Positions 8,801 to 15,264 of a stretch of DNA of 64,000 nucleotides are shown one piece after another. The stretch is from JBGAHD01 sp044226395 (GTDB taxonomy: Bacteria; Pseudomonadota; Gammaproteobacteria; Xanthomonadales; Ahniellaceae), in NCBI GenBank assembly GCA_044226395.1, contig JBGAHD010000001.1:1054001-1118000 (forward strand), in the 5' to 3' direction. Each line of letters begins with the position of its first letter. Position 1 is the first letter of the stretch. Made by a program: the position numbers and the translations under genes. The notes under the pieces are model-generated. The model ran no database searches, had not been told where the DNA came from, and worked only from the letters and a program-made list of their open reading frames with translations.

Positions 8801-9129
8801 CAGAACACGCGGTCCTGAGCGCTGACGGTGGGATCGGCGAGCAGATCACGCAAGCGCGCGAACTCGGGCAGACGTTCGAGCGCGCGCGGGTCTTCGATGT
8901 TTTCTAGGCGCGCGACCAGCTGCTGCGAGAGCGCGCCGATCTGCGCGCGCGGATCGTCGTCCGTCGCGGCCGGCGGCGGTTGATCGCGCGGCGCGGGCTC
9001 GGCGGGTTCATCGCTCGCGGGCGGCTCGCTGGCGCGCGGCGCGTCGTTCGCGTTTCCCGCGCGCGTGCGCCGGGCCTGCGCGATCAGCCAGCCCAGCACG
9101 ACGCCGATAACGACGAGAGTCAATTCCAT
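5839..9129 (-). CDS. Membrane-anchored tandem AAA+ (ClpA/B-like) protein fused to a GGQ-less RF2-like domain
   Basis: A 1096-residue protein. Residues 1-20 are a membrane anchor, 21-60 a Pro/Ala-rich linker, and 61-255 an uncharacterised helical region. The first AAA+ module has Walker A 'GALGAGKT' (294-301), but Walker B is 'LWFVPECHAL' (353-362), with Pro where Asp is expected. The second module is complete: Walker A 'GPTGTGKT' (566-573), Walker B 'VVLLDEFEKSH' (626-636), sensor 1 'LTSN', 'FRREFINRID' and sensor 2 'GARPLRRAIE'. No ClpB middle domain is seen. Residues about 855-1096 follow release factor RF2: 'DFWDQPDRA', 'LSIEP...GAHDWRDRLMHMYSLWA', 'LRHEAGLHLLDPADDSGARH', then a tail like the RF2 C-terminus ('SRICRRY..G.SPLVRD'). 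The whole GGQ domain is missing and the SPF codon-reading motif reads DPA. It could bind ribosomes but not release peptides; the role is inference. Confidence 0.85.
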   Translation of the reverse strand: MELTLVVIGVVLGWLIAQARRTRAGNANDAPRASEPPASDEPAEPAPRDQPPPAATDDDPRAQIGALSQQLVARLENIEDPRALERLPEFARLRDLLADPTVSAQDRVFWLASNMVPLSCASLAAMIVLQEPSQRDVARVMSRMGYFSLYFALRLMASSRDPEIAGDVLIAMHGWWTEHPPTRHGLRAYLDALAAHDVAPRIAADAAVIEEGEVESLRDCLKALTHPVATQFLAEVDRVARRQRAEREVARVAPWFTGDLGDEDIARTPEVETTVATLIDAITQPDRPSHVLVGALGAGKTTAIRLVLSRLARDGWRILIASPDQVASGMTYIGELERRVEAISLALSAPRSLWFVPECHALLEKGTWSGNPNGLLDRLLPLLDARQLQIIGESQQAAWSQVVAKRQRAGTVLRTLKFEPLTDAGLRALIAQWAEHWRTRLGATVLTPEVTAEAMELARQHFADRVEPGRTLGLLKDALIDARASDPPAVPLDREALLRALARRTGLPMAVLDVERELDLGGVRRFFSERLIGQGEAVETLVDRIAMMKAGLTDPRRPLGVFLFAGPTGTGKTEIAKTLAEYLFGSPERMLRYDMSEYQSDEAYWRLIDESGGSLTARIREQPFAVVLLDEFEKSHPRIWDLFLQVFDDGRLTDRAGNTASFRHAIVILTSNVGSTIDRGGGPGFVPQTGGLSRAVVQRAIDTTFRREFINRIDRVVIFDALSRAAMRDILRKELRLVLDRRGFRIRDWAVEWEPSAIEFLLDRGFTADLGARPLRRAIERHFLAPLSRAIVENRAPSGEQFLFVAALGDAIDVRFVDPNAEAAPVAGAVDTTPVVDVRALALDPRQHDEALRLLARALENLRARLDGDELQQLKENAAAAMQARDFWDQPDRARVLDWLERLDRLEAGWRGAESLLMRLQRHPGRIASDIVRRLSLLLHVMGEAVESLSAEQAEDATLSIEPLESHHAGAHDWRDRLMHMYSLWAKDRGMRLRWEGPLAGGVLRARVRGFGAWRILRHEAGLHLLDPADDSGARHRARVVVGEDEHDAREPGVESRICRRYTDGGSPLVRDAVHGWRSGRFDRVMAGDFDLFEAE

Positions 9130-9267
9130 GAATGCAGTCGCTCCCCAGAGTCGCTCGCGAGGTGACGCGCGAGCCTAGCAAATTCGTCGGGCTTGTCGCG
9201 CGTCGCTGTTGATCGAACGTGACCGCGCCGAGACGCGATCACGCGAACGGGACGTGACCTCTGCCGT

Positions 9268-9945
9268 TCAAAGACCCAAGGCGCGCTTGATCAAGGGTTC
9301 GGGCGCGAACGGCGGGAACGGCGGTGGCGGCTCCTTCTTTTCCTTCGCGCGCGCCGCGGAAGCTTGGCGCAAGGCCGCTTCGTGTCGCTCGCCGGCGCTG
9401 CTCAGGCCGCCCTGGGCGTCGCGCAGGAAATAGTCATCGCCCTGCTCCGACACCAAGGGTCGGCACTGCGACAGCACCACGGTTTCCATGCCCGGCGGCG
9501 CGCCGGTGCTGTCGTTGTCGGTGGTGTCGATCATCAGCACGCGCAGGCCGTCGATGCGGTAGTGATCGCTCATCGCGATGGCCACGCGCGCGGCCTCGCA
9601 ATCGGCGCGGCAATCCTGGTGCGTCACGACGACGAGCAGCGCCGGCGCCTGCCAGAGTTCCGCGCGCGTCGCGCGGCGGGCTTGATTCAAACATTCGATC
9701 GCCAGATCGCGGCGGCCCGCGAGTACGGCGTCGAGGTCGTCCGTGGGCGGCGCCACCTCGGCCTTGGGCGGCCCGGCCGGTCCGTAGATGCTTTGTCGAT
9801 CGGCTTCGCGCTGCATCCGCGCGCGCTCCTCGTCCTCGGCCACGCCCGAACGTTCTTTCAGCACGGGTTCCATCATCTTGGTCAGGACCCACAGCAACAG
9901 CAGCGGGATCACGGCCACGAACAGGAAGAATCGAAGGATACGCAT
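9268..9945 (-). CDS. Membrane-anchored hypothetical protein next to the AAA+/RF2-like gene
   Basis: A 225-residue protein not recognised as a named family. Residues 3-22 form a hydrophobic anchor ('FFLFVAVIPLLLLWVL'). A charged, probably helical linker follows, then a soluble domain (about 75-190) with 'ALLVVVTHQDC..DCEAARVAI' and 'RVLMIDTTDND', reminiscent of an alpha/beta strand-turn with a paired Cys-x3-Cys but not assignable. The C-terminus is Lys/Pro-rich ('KEKKEPPPPFPPF'). It lies 138 bp upstream of the AAA+/RF2-like gene on the same strand and both have N-terminal anchors, so the two may be co-expressed at the inner membrane. It is divergent from the lipase gene. Confidence 0.6.
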   Translation of the reverse strand: MRILRFFLFVAVIPLLLLWVLTKMMEPVLKERSGVAEDEERARMQREADRQSIYGPAGPPKAEVAPPTDDLDAVLAGRRDLAIECLNQARRATRAELWQAPALLVVVTHQDCRADCEAARVAIAMSDHYRIDGLRVLMIDTTDNDSTGAPPGMETVVLSQCRPLVSEQGDDYFLRDAQGGLSSAGERHEAALRQASAARAKEKKEPPPPFPPFAPEPLIKRALGL

Positions 9946-10069
9946 GCGCGGGACTTCCCAGTGTTGCGGCGCAGCTTACCCCAAGGTCCAAGGGCGCGCG
10001 TCGCGGTGGACGCCTATCGTCCCACGCTGCGGCCGGCCGGTCGCGCGCAGCCTAAGGACAGGAGTTCAT

Positions 10070-10768
10070 ATGAAGCTCGCCTCGATCGTGCTTTGCGGCC
10101 TCGCGGCGCTGACCTGGCACAGCCAGGCCTCGGCGCAGGCCTGTCGCGACAACGTGGTGCTGGTGCACGGCAATACGGGTTCGCCGTCGGACTGGAACAA
10201 CACCGTCACCGAATTGAAAAGCCGCGGCTACGTCAACGCGCAGATCTTTCGGCCGAGCTGGGGCAATGCCCTGTGCGCGGCCTGCAATGACCACTATGGC
10301 AGTGAGGAAACGCCGGTGGAGAACGCGATGATCGACGCCATCGCGACCTCGTGCACGGGCCGCATCGACGTGATCACGCATTCGATGGGTGGCACCTTGG
10401 CGGCGCGCGTGATCTCGCGGCTGAATCTGCGCAACTACGTCGAGAGTTTCGTCGGCGTGGCGGGCGCGTTTCGCGGGCTGTGGAGTTGTGGCACCTATCC
10501 CTTCAATGTCGCCACTTCGACTTGCGGCGCGTGGGGTTTGTCGGTCGGCAATCCATTCTTGAATGGCATCTACGGCCAGCGTTTCGGCGCGCGCATGTAC
10601 TCGATCAAGTCCTATTCCGATCAGATCGTGTGCTTCGGCGGCGTGTGCACGGTCGGCGGCGTGCACAGCTCGTCGATCTGGAACGAGAACGCCAGTTACA
10701 CCTATGTGCTGGGCCATTTCGGCTTGCAGACGGGCACGGCGGTGAAGCAGGTCGATTTGATCAACTGA
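10070..10768 (+). CDS. Secreted lipase/esterase, alpha/beta hydrolase (Lipase_2-like)
   Basis: A 232-residue protein with a signal peptide (about 1-23, 'SQASAQA'). The mature part is a compact alpha/beta hydrolase like small bacterial lipases such as Bacillus LipA. The oxyanion strand is 'VVLVHGNTGSPSDW', the nucleophile elbow 'HSMGG' gives Ser105, and the likely triad partners are Asp184 in 'SYSDQIV' and His216 in 'LGHFGLQ'. Six or more cysteines suggest disulfides and a periplasmic or extracellular location. The ATG at 10070 has AGGAG just upstream; longer in-frame extensions have no signal peptide. No lipase-specific foldase is adjacent. Confidence 0.85.
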   Translation: MKLASIVLCGLAALTWHSQASAQACRDNVVLVHGNTGSPSDWNNTVTELKSRGYVNAQIFRPSWGNALCAACNDHYGSEETPVENAMIDAIATSCTGRIDVITHSMGGTLAARVISRLNLRNYVESFVGVAGAFRGLWSCGTYPFNVATSTCGAWGLSVGNPFLNGIYGQRFGARMYSIKSYSDQIVCFGGVCTVGGVHSSSIWNENASYTYVLGHFGLQTGTAVKQVDLIN

Positions 10769-10882
10769 TCGCGCGCGGGCCGCGGATTCTCCCGCGTCGA
10801 GACGTGGGCGCGCGATTGAACGATCCGACGTTCGACGCGCGCGGCGGTTCAGTCGCGCCGCCGTTTCGGCGATGATGGCGGG

Positions 10883-12118
10883 ATGACCGCCCAAACTTCC
10901 CGCGCCATCGCCGTGATCGGTGGCGGCCCCGCCGGCCTGATGGCCGCGCAGGCCGCCATCGATGCCGGCGTTTCCGTCGATCTGTACGAAGCCAAGGGCT
11001 CGGTTGGGCGCAAGTTCCTCATCGCCGGCAAGGGCGGGCTCAACCTCACGCACAGCGATCCCTTCGCGCGCTTCGTGTCGCGCTATGGCGAGGGCGCGGA
11101 GCGCGTCGAGCCCTGGCTGCGCGATTTCGATGCGACCGCGCTGCGCGAGTTCGCGCGCGGCCTGGGCGTGGAGACCTTCGTCGGCAGTTCCGGCCGTGTG
11201 TTTCCCAGCGATCTCAAGGCCGCGCCCTTTCTGCGCCGCTGGGTCCATCGCCTGCGCGAAGCCGGCGCGCGCTTTCATGTGCAGCACCGCTGGCGCGGTT
11301 GGGCTGCGGACGGCGCGCTGCGCTTCGACACGCCCCGCGGTGAAGTGACGACGTACGCCGCGGCCACCGTGCTCGCGCTCGGCGGCGGCTCGTGGCCGCA
11401 ACTGGGCAGCGATGGCGCGTGGATCGATCTGTTGGCCGCGCGTGGCATCGCCATCGCCCCGCTGCAACCGAGCAATTGCGGTTTCGACGTGGCCTGGAGC
11501 GCGCACTTCATCGAACGCCATGCTGGCGCCGCGATCAAGCCCGTCATCGCTACGATCGCCGGCGATCACGCCGACGACGCAATGCAAGGCGAATGCGTGG
11601 TCAGCGCGAATGGCATCGAAGGGCAATTGATCTACGCGCTGTCGGCGCGGCTGCGCGACACCATCGCGCGCGAAGGTTCCGCGGTGCTGCATCTGGATCT
11701 GGCGCCAGGTTTGTCGCTAGCCCGCGTGCGCGCCGAACTCGCGCGCCCGCGCGAACAACGCTCGCGCAGCGAGCACTGGCGTCGGCGCTTGAAGTTGCAG
11801 GGCGTGAAGGCCGGGCTCGTGCTCGAACATCTGGCGCCCGAGCTTCGCGACGACCCCGATGCCGTGGCGGCCGCGATCAAGGCCCTGCCCTTGCGACTGC
11901 TGCGCCCGCGCCCCTTGGCTGAAGCCATCAGCACCGGTGGCGGCGTGCGCTGGTCGGCGCTTGATGACGAACTGATGTTGCGGCCCTGTCCGGGTGTTTT
12001 CTGCGCCGGCGAGATGATCGATTGGGAAGCGCCCACCGGCGGTTACTTGTTGACCGCCTGCTTCGCCAGCGGCCTGCGCGCGGGCCGCGCCGCGGCGGCG
12101 CGCGCGAAGGCCGGTTGA
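10883..12118 (+). CDS. FAD/NAD(P)-dependent flavoprotein, HI0933/BaiN family (TIGR03862-like)
   Basis: A 411-residue cytoplasmic flavoprotein. The N-terminal dinucleotide-binding motif is 'VIGGGPAGLMAA' (10-21), followed by the acidic strand end 'DLYEAK' and the family signature 'GRKFLIAGKGGLNLTHS'. The C-terminus has the second FAD contact region, 'CAGEMIDWEAPTGGYLLTACFASG'-like, split over residues about 380-400. The family contains putative oxidoreductases such as BaiN; the substrate is unknown for most members. The stretch from 'LGVETFVGSSGRVFPSD' matches the TIGR03862 subgroup. It is monocistronic and converges on the DUF1993 gene. Confidence 0.85.
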   Translation: MTAQTSRAIAVIGGGPAGLMAAQAAIDAGVSVDLYEAKGSVGRKFLIAGKGGLNLTHSDPFARFVSRYGEGAERVEPWLRDFDATALREFARGLGVETFVGSSGRVFPSDLKAAPFLRRWVHRLREAGARFHVQHRWRGWAADGALRFDTPRGEVTTYAAATVLALGGGSWPQLGSDGAWIDLLAARGIAIAPLQPSNCGFDVAWSAHFIERHAGAAIKPVIATIAGDHADDAMQGECVVSANGIEGQLIYALSARLRDTIAREGSAVLHLDLAPGLSLARVRAELARPREQRSRSEHWRRRLKLQGVKAGLVLEHLAPELRDDPDAVAAAIKALPLRLLRPRPLAEAISTGGGVRWSALDDELMLRPCPGVFCAGEMIDWEAPTGGYLLTACFASGLRAGRAAAARAKAG

Positions 12119-12132
12119 TGCCGGCCATCGCA

Positions 12133-12161
12133 CTCGCGCCGCGTGAAGCACGCGGCGCGAG
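12133..12161. terminator. Perfect 13-bp hairpin between convergent genes
   Basis: CTCGCGCCGCGTG and CACGCGGCGCGAG flank a 3-nt AAG loop, 15 bp after the flavoprotein stop and 14 bp after the DUF1993 stop on the other strand. A shared bidirectional transcription end is likely, although neither side has a U-run. Confidence 0.5.
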
Positions 12162-12175
12162 CGACGGACCGCGCC

Positions 12176-12679
12176 TCAGCGCGCCAGGTAATCCGACTTG
12201 CCCAATTCCACGCCGTTATGGCGCAGGATCGCGTAAGCCGTCGAGCAGTGGAACAGGAAATTCGGCAGCAAGAAGTGCAGCACGTAGTCCTTGCCCTTGA
12301 ACTCGAACGTGGCCGAGGGGAACTTCAGCACGATGTCGCGCGCCTCGCTGCCCTCGAACTGCTCGGGCTTGAAGCCGGCGATATAGGCCATCGTCTTGGC
12401 GATGCGCGCCTTGAGTTCGGCGAACGTGGCCTCGTTGTCCTCGTACTTCGGCGCCTCGCTACCGGTCAGGCGCGCGACGCAACCCTTGGCATTGTCCGAG
12501 GCAATCTGAATCTGACGGGCCAGCGGCAGCATGTCCGGCGCCAGACGCGCCTGCACCAGCACGGCGGTGTCGAACTTCTTAGCCTCGGCATGGGCCTGGG
12601 CCTTGTCCAGCCAGGTGTCGAGATTGCGCAGGAAACGCTGCAGCACCGGCACCGTGGCTTCGAACATGGAAATACTCAT
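12176..12679 (-). CDS. DUF1993 family protein
   Basis: A 167-residue protein with the pattern of the DUF1993 family (DinB-like four-helix bundle): 'MFEATVPVLQRFLRNLDTWLDKA..HA', 'ARLAPDMLPLARQIQIASD', 'TFAELKARIAKTMAYI' and 'FLLPNFLFHCSTAYAILRHNGVELGK'. The function is unknown; the helical bundle and the conserved His residues ('FHCSTAYAILRHNG') suggest a stress-related or metal-binding role, but this is not shown. It is cytoplasmic with no signal peptide. It is divergent from tRNA-Arg and convergent with the flavoprotein. Confidence 0.85.
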   Translation of the reverse strand: MSISMFEATVPVLQRFLRNLDTWLDKAQAHAEAKKFDTAVLVQARLAPDMLPLARQIQIASDNAKGCVARLTGSEAPKYEDNEATFAELKARIAKTMAYIAGFKPEQFEGSEARDIVLKFPSATFEFKGKDYVLHFLLPNFLFHCSTAYAILRHNGVELGKSDYLAR

Positions 12680-12778
12680 CGACGAACTCCTTCACGCGGG
12701 GCCGGCATCATGCCACGGCGCGACCCGCCTGACAGGGGCGGAAACGGACGGGCTGGCGGATCGGCCCTCGCCCTGGAT

Positions 12779-12784
12779 TAGAAT
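12779..12784 (+). promoter_or_regulatory. Probable -10 element of the tRNA-Arg promoter
   Basis: TAGAAT lies nine bases before the 5' end of the tRNA. A GC-rich stretch follows, as is common for stable RNA promoters. No good -35 is seen at the matching distance. Confidence 0.4.
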
Positions 12785-12792
12785 GCACGCGG

Positions 12793-12869
12793 GGCCCCGT
12801 AGCTCAGCTGGATAGAGCATCCCCCTCCTAAGGGGAAGGTCGCACGTTCGAATCGTGTCGGGGCCGCCA
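12793..12869 (+). tRNA. tRNA-Arg (anticodon CCT)
   Basis: A complete cloverleaf including an encoded CCA end. The acceptor stem is GGCCCCG/CGGGGCC with discriminator G. The D-arm contains AGCTCAGCTGGATAGAGC. The anticodon stem is TCCCC/GGGGA around loop CTCCTAA, so the anticodon is CCT (reads AGG). The T-arm contains GTTCGAATC. AGG is a rare codon in such a GC-rich genome. No duplicated 3' end was noticed nearby, so there is no sign that an integrative element uses this gene. Confidence 0.97.
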
Positions 12870-13023
12870 AGTTCACCTTCGAAGGAAGACCATCTGCGCC
12901 CCTCGGCATGAGGTCGGCGAGCGTCGTAAGGGCGTGACCGACAGGTTGAAGAGCGTCCGCGGCAAGATTCGGGGGATGGATTCAGCCGTTGTCTCCTTCA
13001 ACACCCGACGCGGAGGACGCGCG

Positions 13024-13572
13024 ATGTGGTCACCCAGAAGAAGAACAATCGTGCTCATCGCCGTCTTGATGCTTTCCGGACTCTCCAGTTGCGCGACGTG
13101 GGATCGAGAAGCTTCGCGATCCGCGACGGCGAATGCCGAGCCCGAAACCGTCGTGAATCCAGGGCAAGCAGCCATCGCGAAGTCAATACGAACCCTTGAA
13201 TCCGACATCGCAGTTCTGAAGACGCAGATGACTTCGGTGCCCGACCGGTGGAGTCGATACGCCTCGAATTGCGTAGACAACGACGAGTATTTGAATCTGC
13301 CGTATTTGATCCTTCTCCGCCAGAACATCGCTTCGCTCGAATTCGAATGGAGCATCGAAGAGACCGACTCTGGCAGGTGCATTCGAATCGAGAAACCCTA
13401 TCGGGCGCTTCTCTCGCCGCAAGACGCCGCGACATTCATGAGGGCAGCGCATCTCGCTGGAACGAAGTCCCCGCCTGTTGGCCTGCGCGGAGAATTTCTG
13501 TTTCTTGATAACTATTATCATGGCGACATAGAGAAGGTCGACGTCACGCCATTACCGAGGATCGTCCACTAG
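13024..13572 (+). CDS. Putative lipoprotein, function unknown
   Basis: A 182-residue protein beginning with a positively charged stretch and hydrophobic core, then the lipobox 'LSGLSSC' (acylated Cys near residue 23), so it is probably anchored in the outer or inner membrane facing the periplasm. The mature part is polar, with a short helical stretch ('SIRTLESDIAVLKTQM') and no recognised domain. The ATG at 13024 has GGAGG seven bases upstream; the longer frame from 12934 would bury the lipobox and is rejected. Base composition is visibly less GC-rich than the neighbours, with many GAATTC/TTCGAA words, suggesting foreign or fast-evolving DNA next to the tRNA. Confidence 0.6.
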   Translation: MWSPRRRTIVLIAVLMLSGLSSCATWDREASRSATANAEPETVVNPGQAAIAKSIRTLESDIAVLKTQMTSVPDRWSRYASNCVDNDEYLNLPYLILLRQNIASLEFEWSIEETDSGRCIRIEKPYRALLSPQDAATFMRAAHLAGTKSPPVGLRGEFLFLDNYYHGDIEKVDVTPLPRIVH

Positions 13573-13815
13573 ACATCTCCGAGCGACAGGCGCGGAGAGG
13601 GTGCGTCGGAACCTCAATCCGCGCGACGCGGTGCGTCGCCAATCCGATGTCAACGATGCCTTCCAGCGGTCTCCTTAGCACTCGGTTCAACTGAACTCCG
13701 AGGCGCCGCCACGCTCGAGGCGATCGTCATCGCGGACACGCCAGGATCTGAACTCAACACGCGCGACAGGCGCGCTGTCATGCGCGCCTTGACCTCTCGC
13801 TTCACAGGTCAGGGG

Positions 13816-13863
13816 TCGCGCCCGTCGATGGACAGGGCTTCGTGCCCGTCGAGGGACACTGCT
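13816..13863. repeat. Tandem duplication, two 24-nt copies
   Basis: Copies at 13816-13839 and 13840-13863 share CCGTCGAnGGACA and surrounding bases, with about four differences. It lies about 75 bp upstream of the Calx-beta start and could be a paired protein-binding site; nothing else supports a function. Confidence 0.5.
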
Positions 13864-13879
13864 GACGCGCGCGTCCAAT

Positions 13880-13929
13880 CTTGAGAATGCGCACCGCGCC
13901 ATGAGCGCGACAACATCAACATTCTCAAG
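13880..13929 (+). promoter_or_regulatory. Leader hairpin overlapping the ribosome site of the Calx-beta gene
   Basis: CTTGAGAATG (13880-13889) is the perfect reverse complement of CATTCTCAAG (13920-13929), and GCGC words inside can extend the fold. The right arm covers the first half of the AAGGAG ribosome site (13927-13932) before the GTG start at 13939. In RNA this would partly hide the ribosome site; as DNA it could also be an operator. Confidence 0.5.
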
Positions 13930-13938
13930 GAGCTTCAC

Positions 13939-14430
13939 GTGTTCAAAGGAAAGTCCCCTCTCGCGCTGGCGAGCGTCGCCACGCTGGCCATTGCCCTGCT
14001 GCCGACGACTTCGGCGAGCGCTGCCTCCGATCCGATCTGCTTGAACTGCGACGCGCGTCCGACCCTGTCGGTCGCCGATGACACGCAGATCGAGGACACC
14101 AACACCTTCCTGCATTTCGTGGTGCGTCGTCGCGGTGATTCCCTCGGTATCGCCACGGTGCAGTTCCAGACCGCGGACAACACCGCCATCGGCGGCACGC
14201 GCTGCTTCACGCCGCAGGGCGTGCCGCTGGCCGACTACGTGTTGCGTTCGGGCACGCTGACCTTCGGTCCGGGCGACGCCGCCAAGTCGATTTCGGTGCA
14301 AGTGTGCAATGACCACGTCAACGAAGGCGCCGGCGAGGCCTTGTTCTTGAATCTGTCCGCGCCGACCGGCGCACGTATCGTCGATGGTCAGGCCGTGGGC
14401 ACGATCATCGGTTCGGAAACGCTGGAGTAA
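13939..14430 (+). CDS. Secreted Calx-beta domain protein
   Basis: A 163-residue protein with a signal peptide (about 1-29, 'TTSASAAS') and a single Calx-beta-like domain. The typical line is visible: 'PTLSVADDTQIEDTNTFLHF', 'VQFQTADNTA', 'SGTLTFGPGDAAKSISVQV', 'HVNEGAGEALFLNLSAP' and 'GARIVDGQAVGTII'. Such domains bind Ca2+ through the acidic loop and usually occur in repeats in large adhesins; a one-domain secreted protein is small for the family. Four cysteines may form disulfides. The start is GTG, with AAGGAG six bases before it, partly enclosed in a leader hairpin. A strong hairpin follows the stop codon. Confidence 0.8.
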   Translation: MFKGKSPLALASVATLAIALLPTTSASAASDPICLNCDARPTLSVADDTQIEDTNTFLHFVVRRRGDSLGIATVQFQTADNTAIGGTRCFTPQGVPLADYVLRSGTLTFGPGDAAKSISVQVCNDHVNEGAGEALFLNLSAPTGARIVDGQAVGTIIGSETLE

Positions 14431-14438
14431 TCGATCTT

Positions 14439-14500
14439 CACGCACCCGCCGCCGACGCCGCGCACCGCGGGTGGTGTCGGCGGCCGGGTGCGTGTCTTGT
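14439..14500 (+). terminator. Long hairpin terminator after the Calx-beta gene
   Basis: CACGCACCCGCCGCCGAC (14439-14456) pairs with GTCGGCGGCCGGGTGCGTG (14476-14494), with one bulged base, and is followed by TCTTGT. It begins nine bases after the stop codon. Confidence 0.75.
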
Positions 14501-14658
14501 CAGCGAAATCGCGATGGGTATGCGTGACCTTTCCGATCGTTTGATGATGCGCTCGCTGTGGCGATGAAGATGCTCGGCATCGCGCGCGCCTTCGAGTACA
14601 CGAGATTCCCACGCGTGTTCGGCGTAATCGCCGTCCGCGATCACGCCATTCCGCGCCG

Positions 14659-15264
14659 CTAGAATTCCCAGCGCAACGACGCCACGACCGCGCGCAGCTC
14701 GCCGCGCTTGCTGAGCGTGCATTCGACCGCCGTGCAGCCGAGCGCGAAATTGCCGCTTTGCTGTTGGAACTCGGCGCCCAGGAAGAGCCCTGACCAGAGT
14801 CGCCATTCGCTGCCGAGACCCAGCACATAGCCCGTGGAGTCTTCCTCGACCACGGCGTGCACCGGCACCAGGACCGCGACGCCGCCGGTGCCATTGACTT
14901 CGATGCGCGCGCTGAAGCGACCGGCGCCCGCGCGGCCATAGACGGTCCAGCGGTCGTCGAGGGGCACGTCGTAACGCGCCGACAGCGTCACGCCATCGAT
15001 GTCGATATCGCGTTGCAAGGCCATCGGCGCGGGTGCATCGAGCTTGCCGTCGTCCTGACGCCGCAAGTAGCCGAGTTCGATCGCGAACCGTGGCGTGACG
15101 CGCCAGCCGCCAAATACTTCGCCGGTATTGGCGTAGAGGCCCGTGTCCTCGGTGCCCTCGCCACCGCCGGCGCGCGCGCCGAGATAGATCGCATCGCGCG
15201 CCGAGGCGACGCCGATGCCGCTGCCCAACAAGATCGTGGCCACGATGAAATAGCCCTTATGCAT
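14659..15264 (-). CDS. Outer-membrane beta-barrel protein (OmpA/porin-like small barrel)
   Basis: A 201-residue protein with a signal peptide (about 1-22, 'GVASARDA') and alternating amphipathic strands: 'IYLGARAGGG', 'TPRFAIELGYLRR', 'GVTLSARYDVPL', 'WTVYGRAGAG', 'TGYVLGLGSEWRL' and 'LFLGAEFQQQ'. It ends 'VASLRWEF', with the C-terminal Phe needed for recognition by the Bam machinery. The length suits an eight-stranded barrel. The ATG at 15264 is chosen because it starts the signal peptide; the frame extends upstream without one. The role is unknown. A pair of cysteines ('GCTAVECTL') may form an extracellular loop disulfide. Confidence 0.8.
   Translation of the reverse strand: MHKGYFIVATILLGSGIGVASARDAIYLGARAGGGEGTEDTGLYANTGEVFGGWRVTPRFAIELGYLRRQDDGKLDAPAPMALQRDIDIDGVTLSARYDVPLDDRWTVYGRAGAGRFSARIEVNGTGGVAVLVPVHAVVEEDSTGYVLGLGSEWRLWSGLFLGAEFQQQSGNFALGCTAVECTLSKRGELRAVVASLRWEF

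Larger units (their letters stand above)
13573..13938. other. Intergenic region with a 24-nt duplication and a leader hairpin
   Basis: There is no credible gene. Around 13816-13863 two adjacent 24-nt copies (TCGCGCCCGTCGATGGACAG... and TCGTGCCCGTCGAGGGACAC...) match at about 20 of 24 positions. The last 60 bases hold an inverted repeat ahead of the Calx-beta gene, described separately. Confidence 0.6.

Noticed and set aside
12793..13580. Integrated genomic island using the tRNA-Arg 3' end as attachment site
   Set aside because: No second copy of the tRNA 3' end, integrase or mobility gene was found; only a composition shift remains, which is reported separately with low weight.
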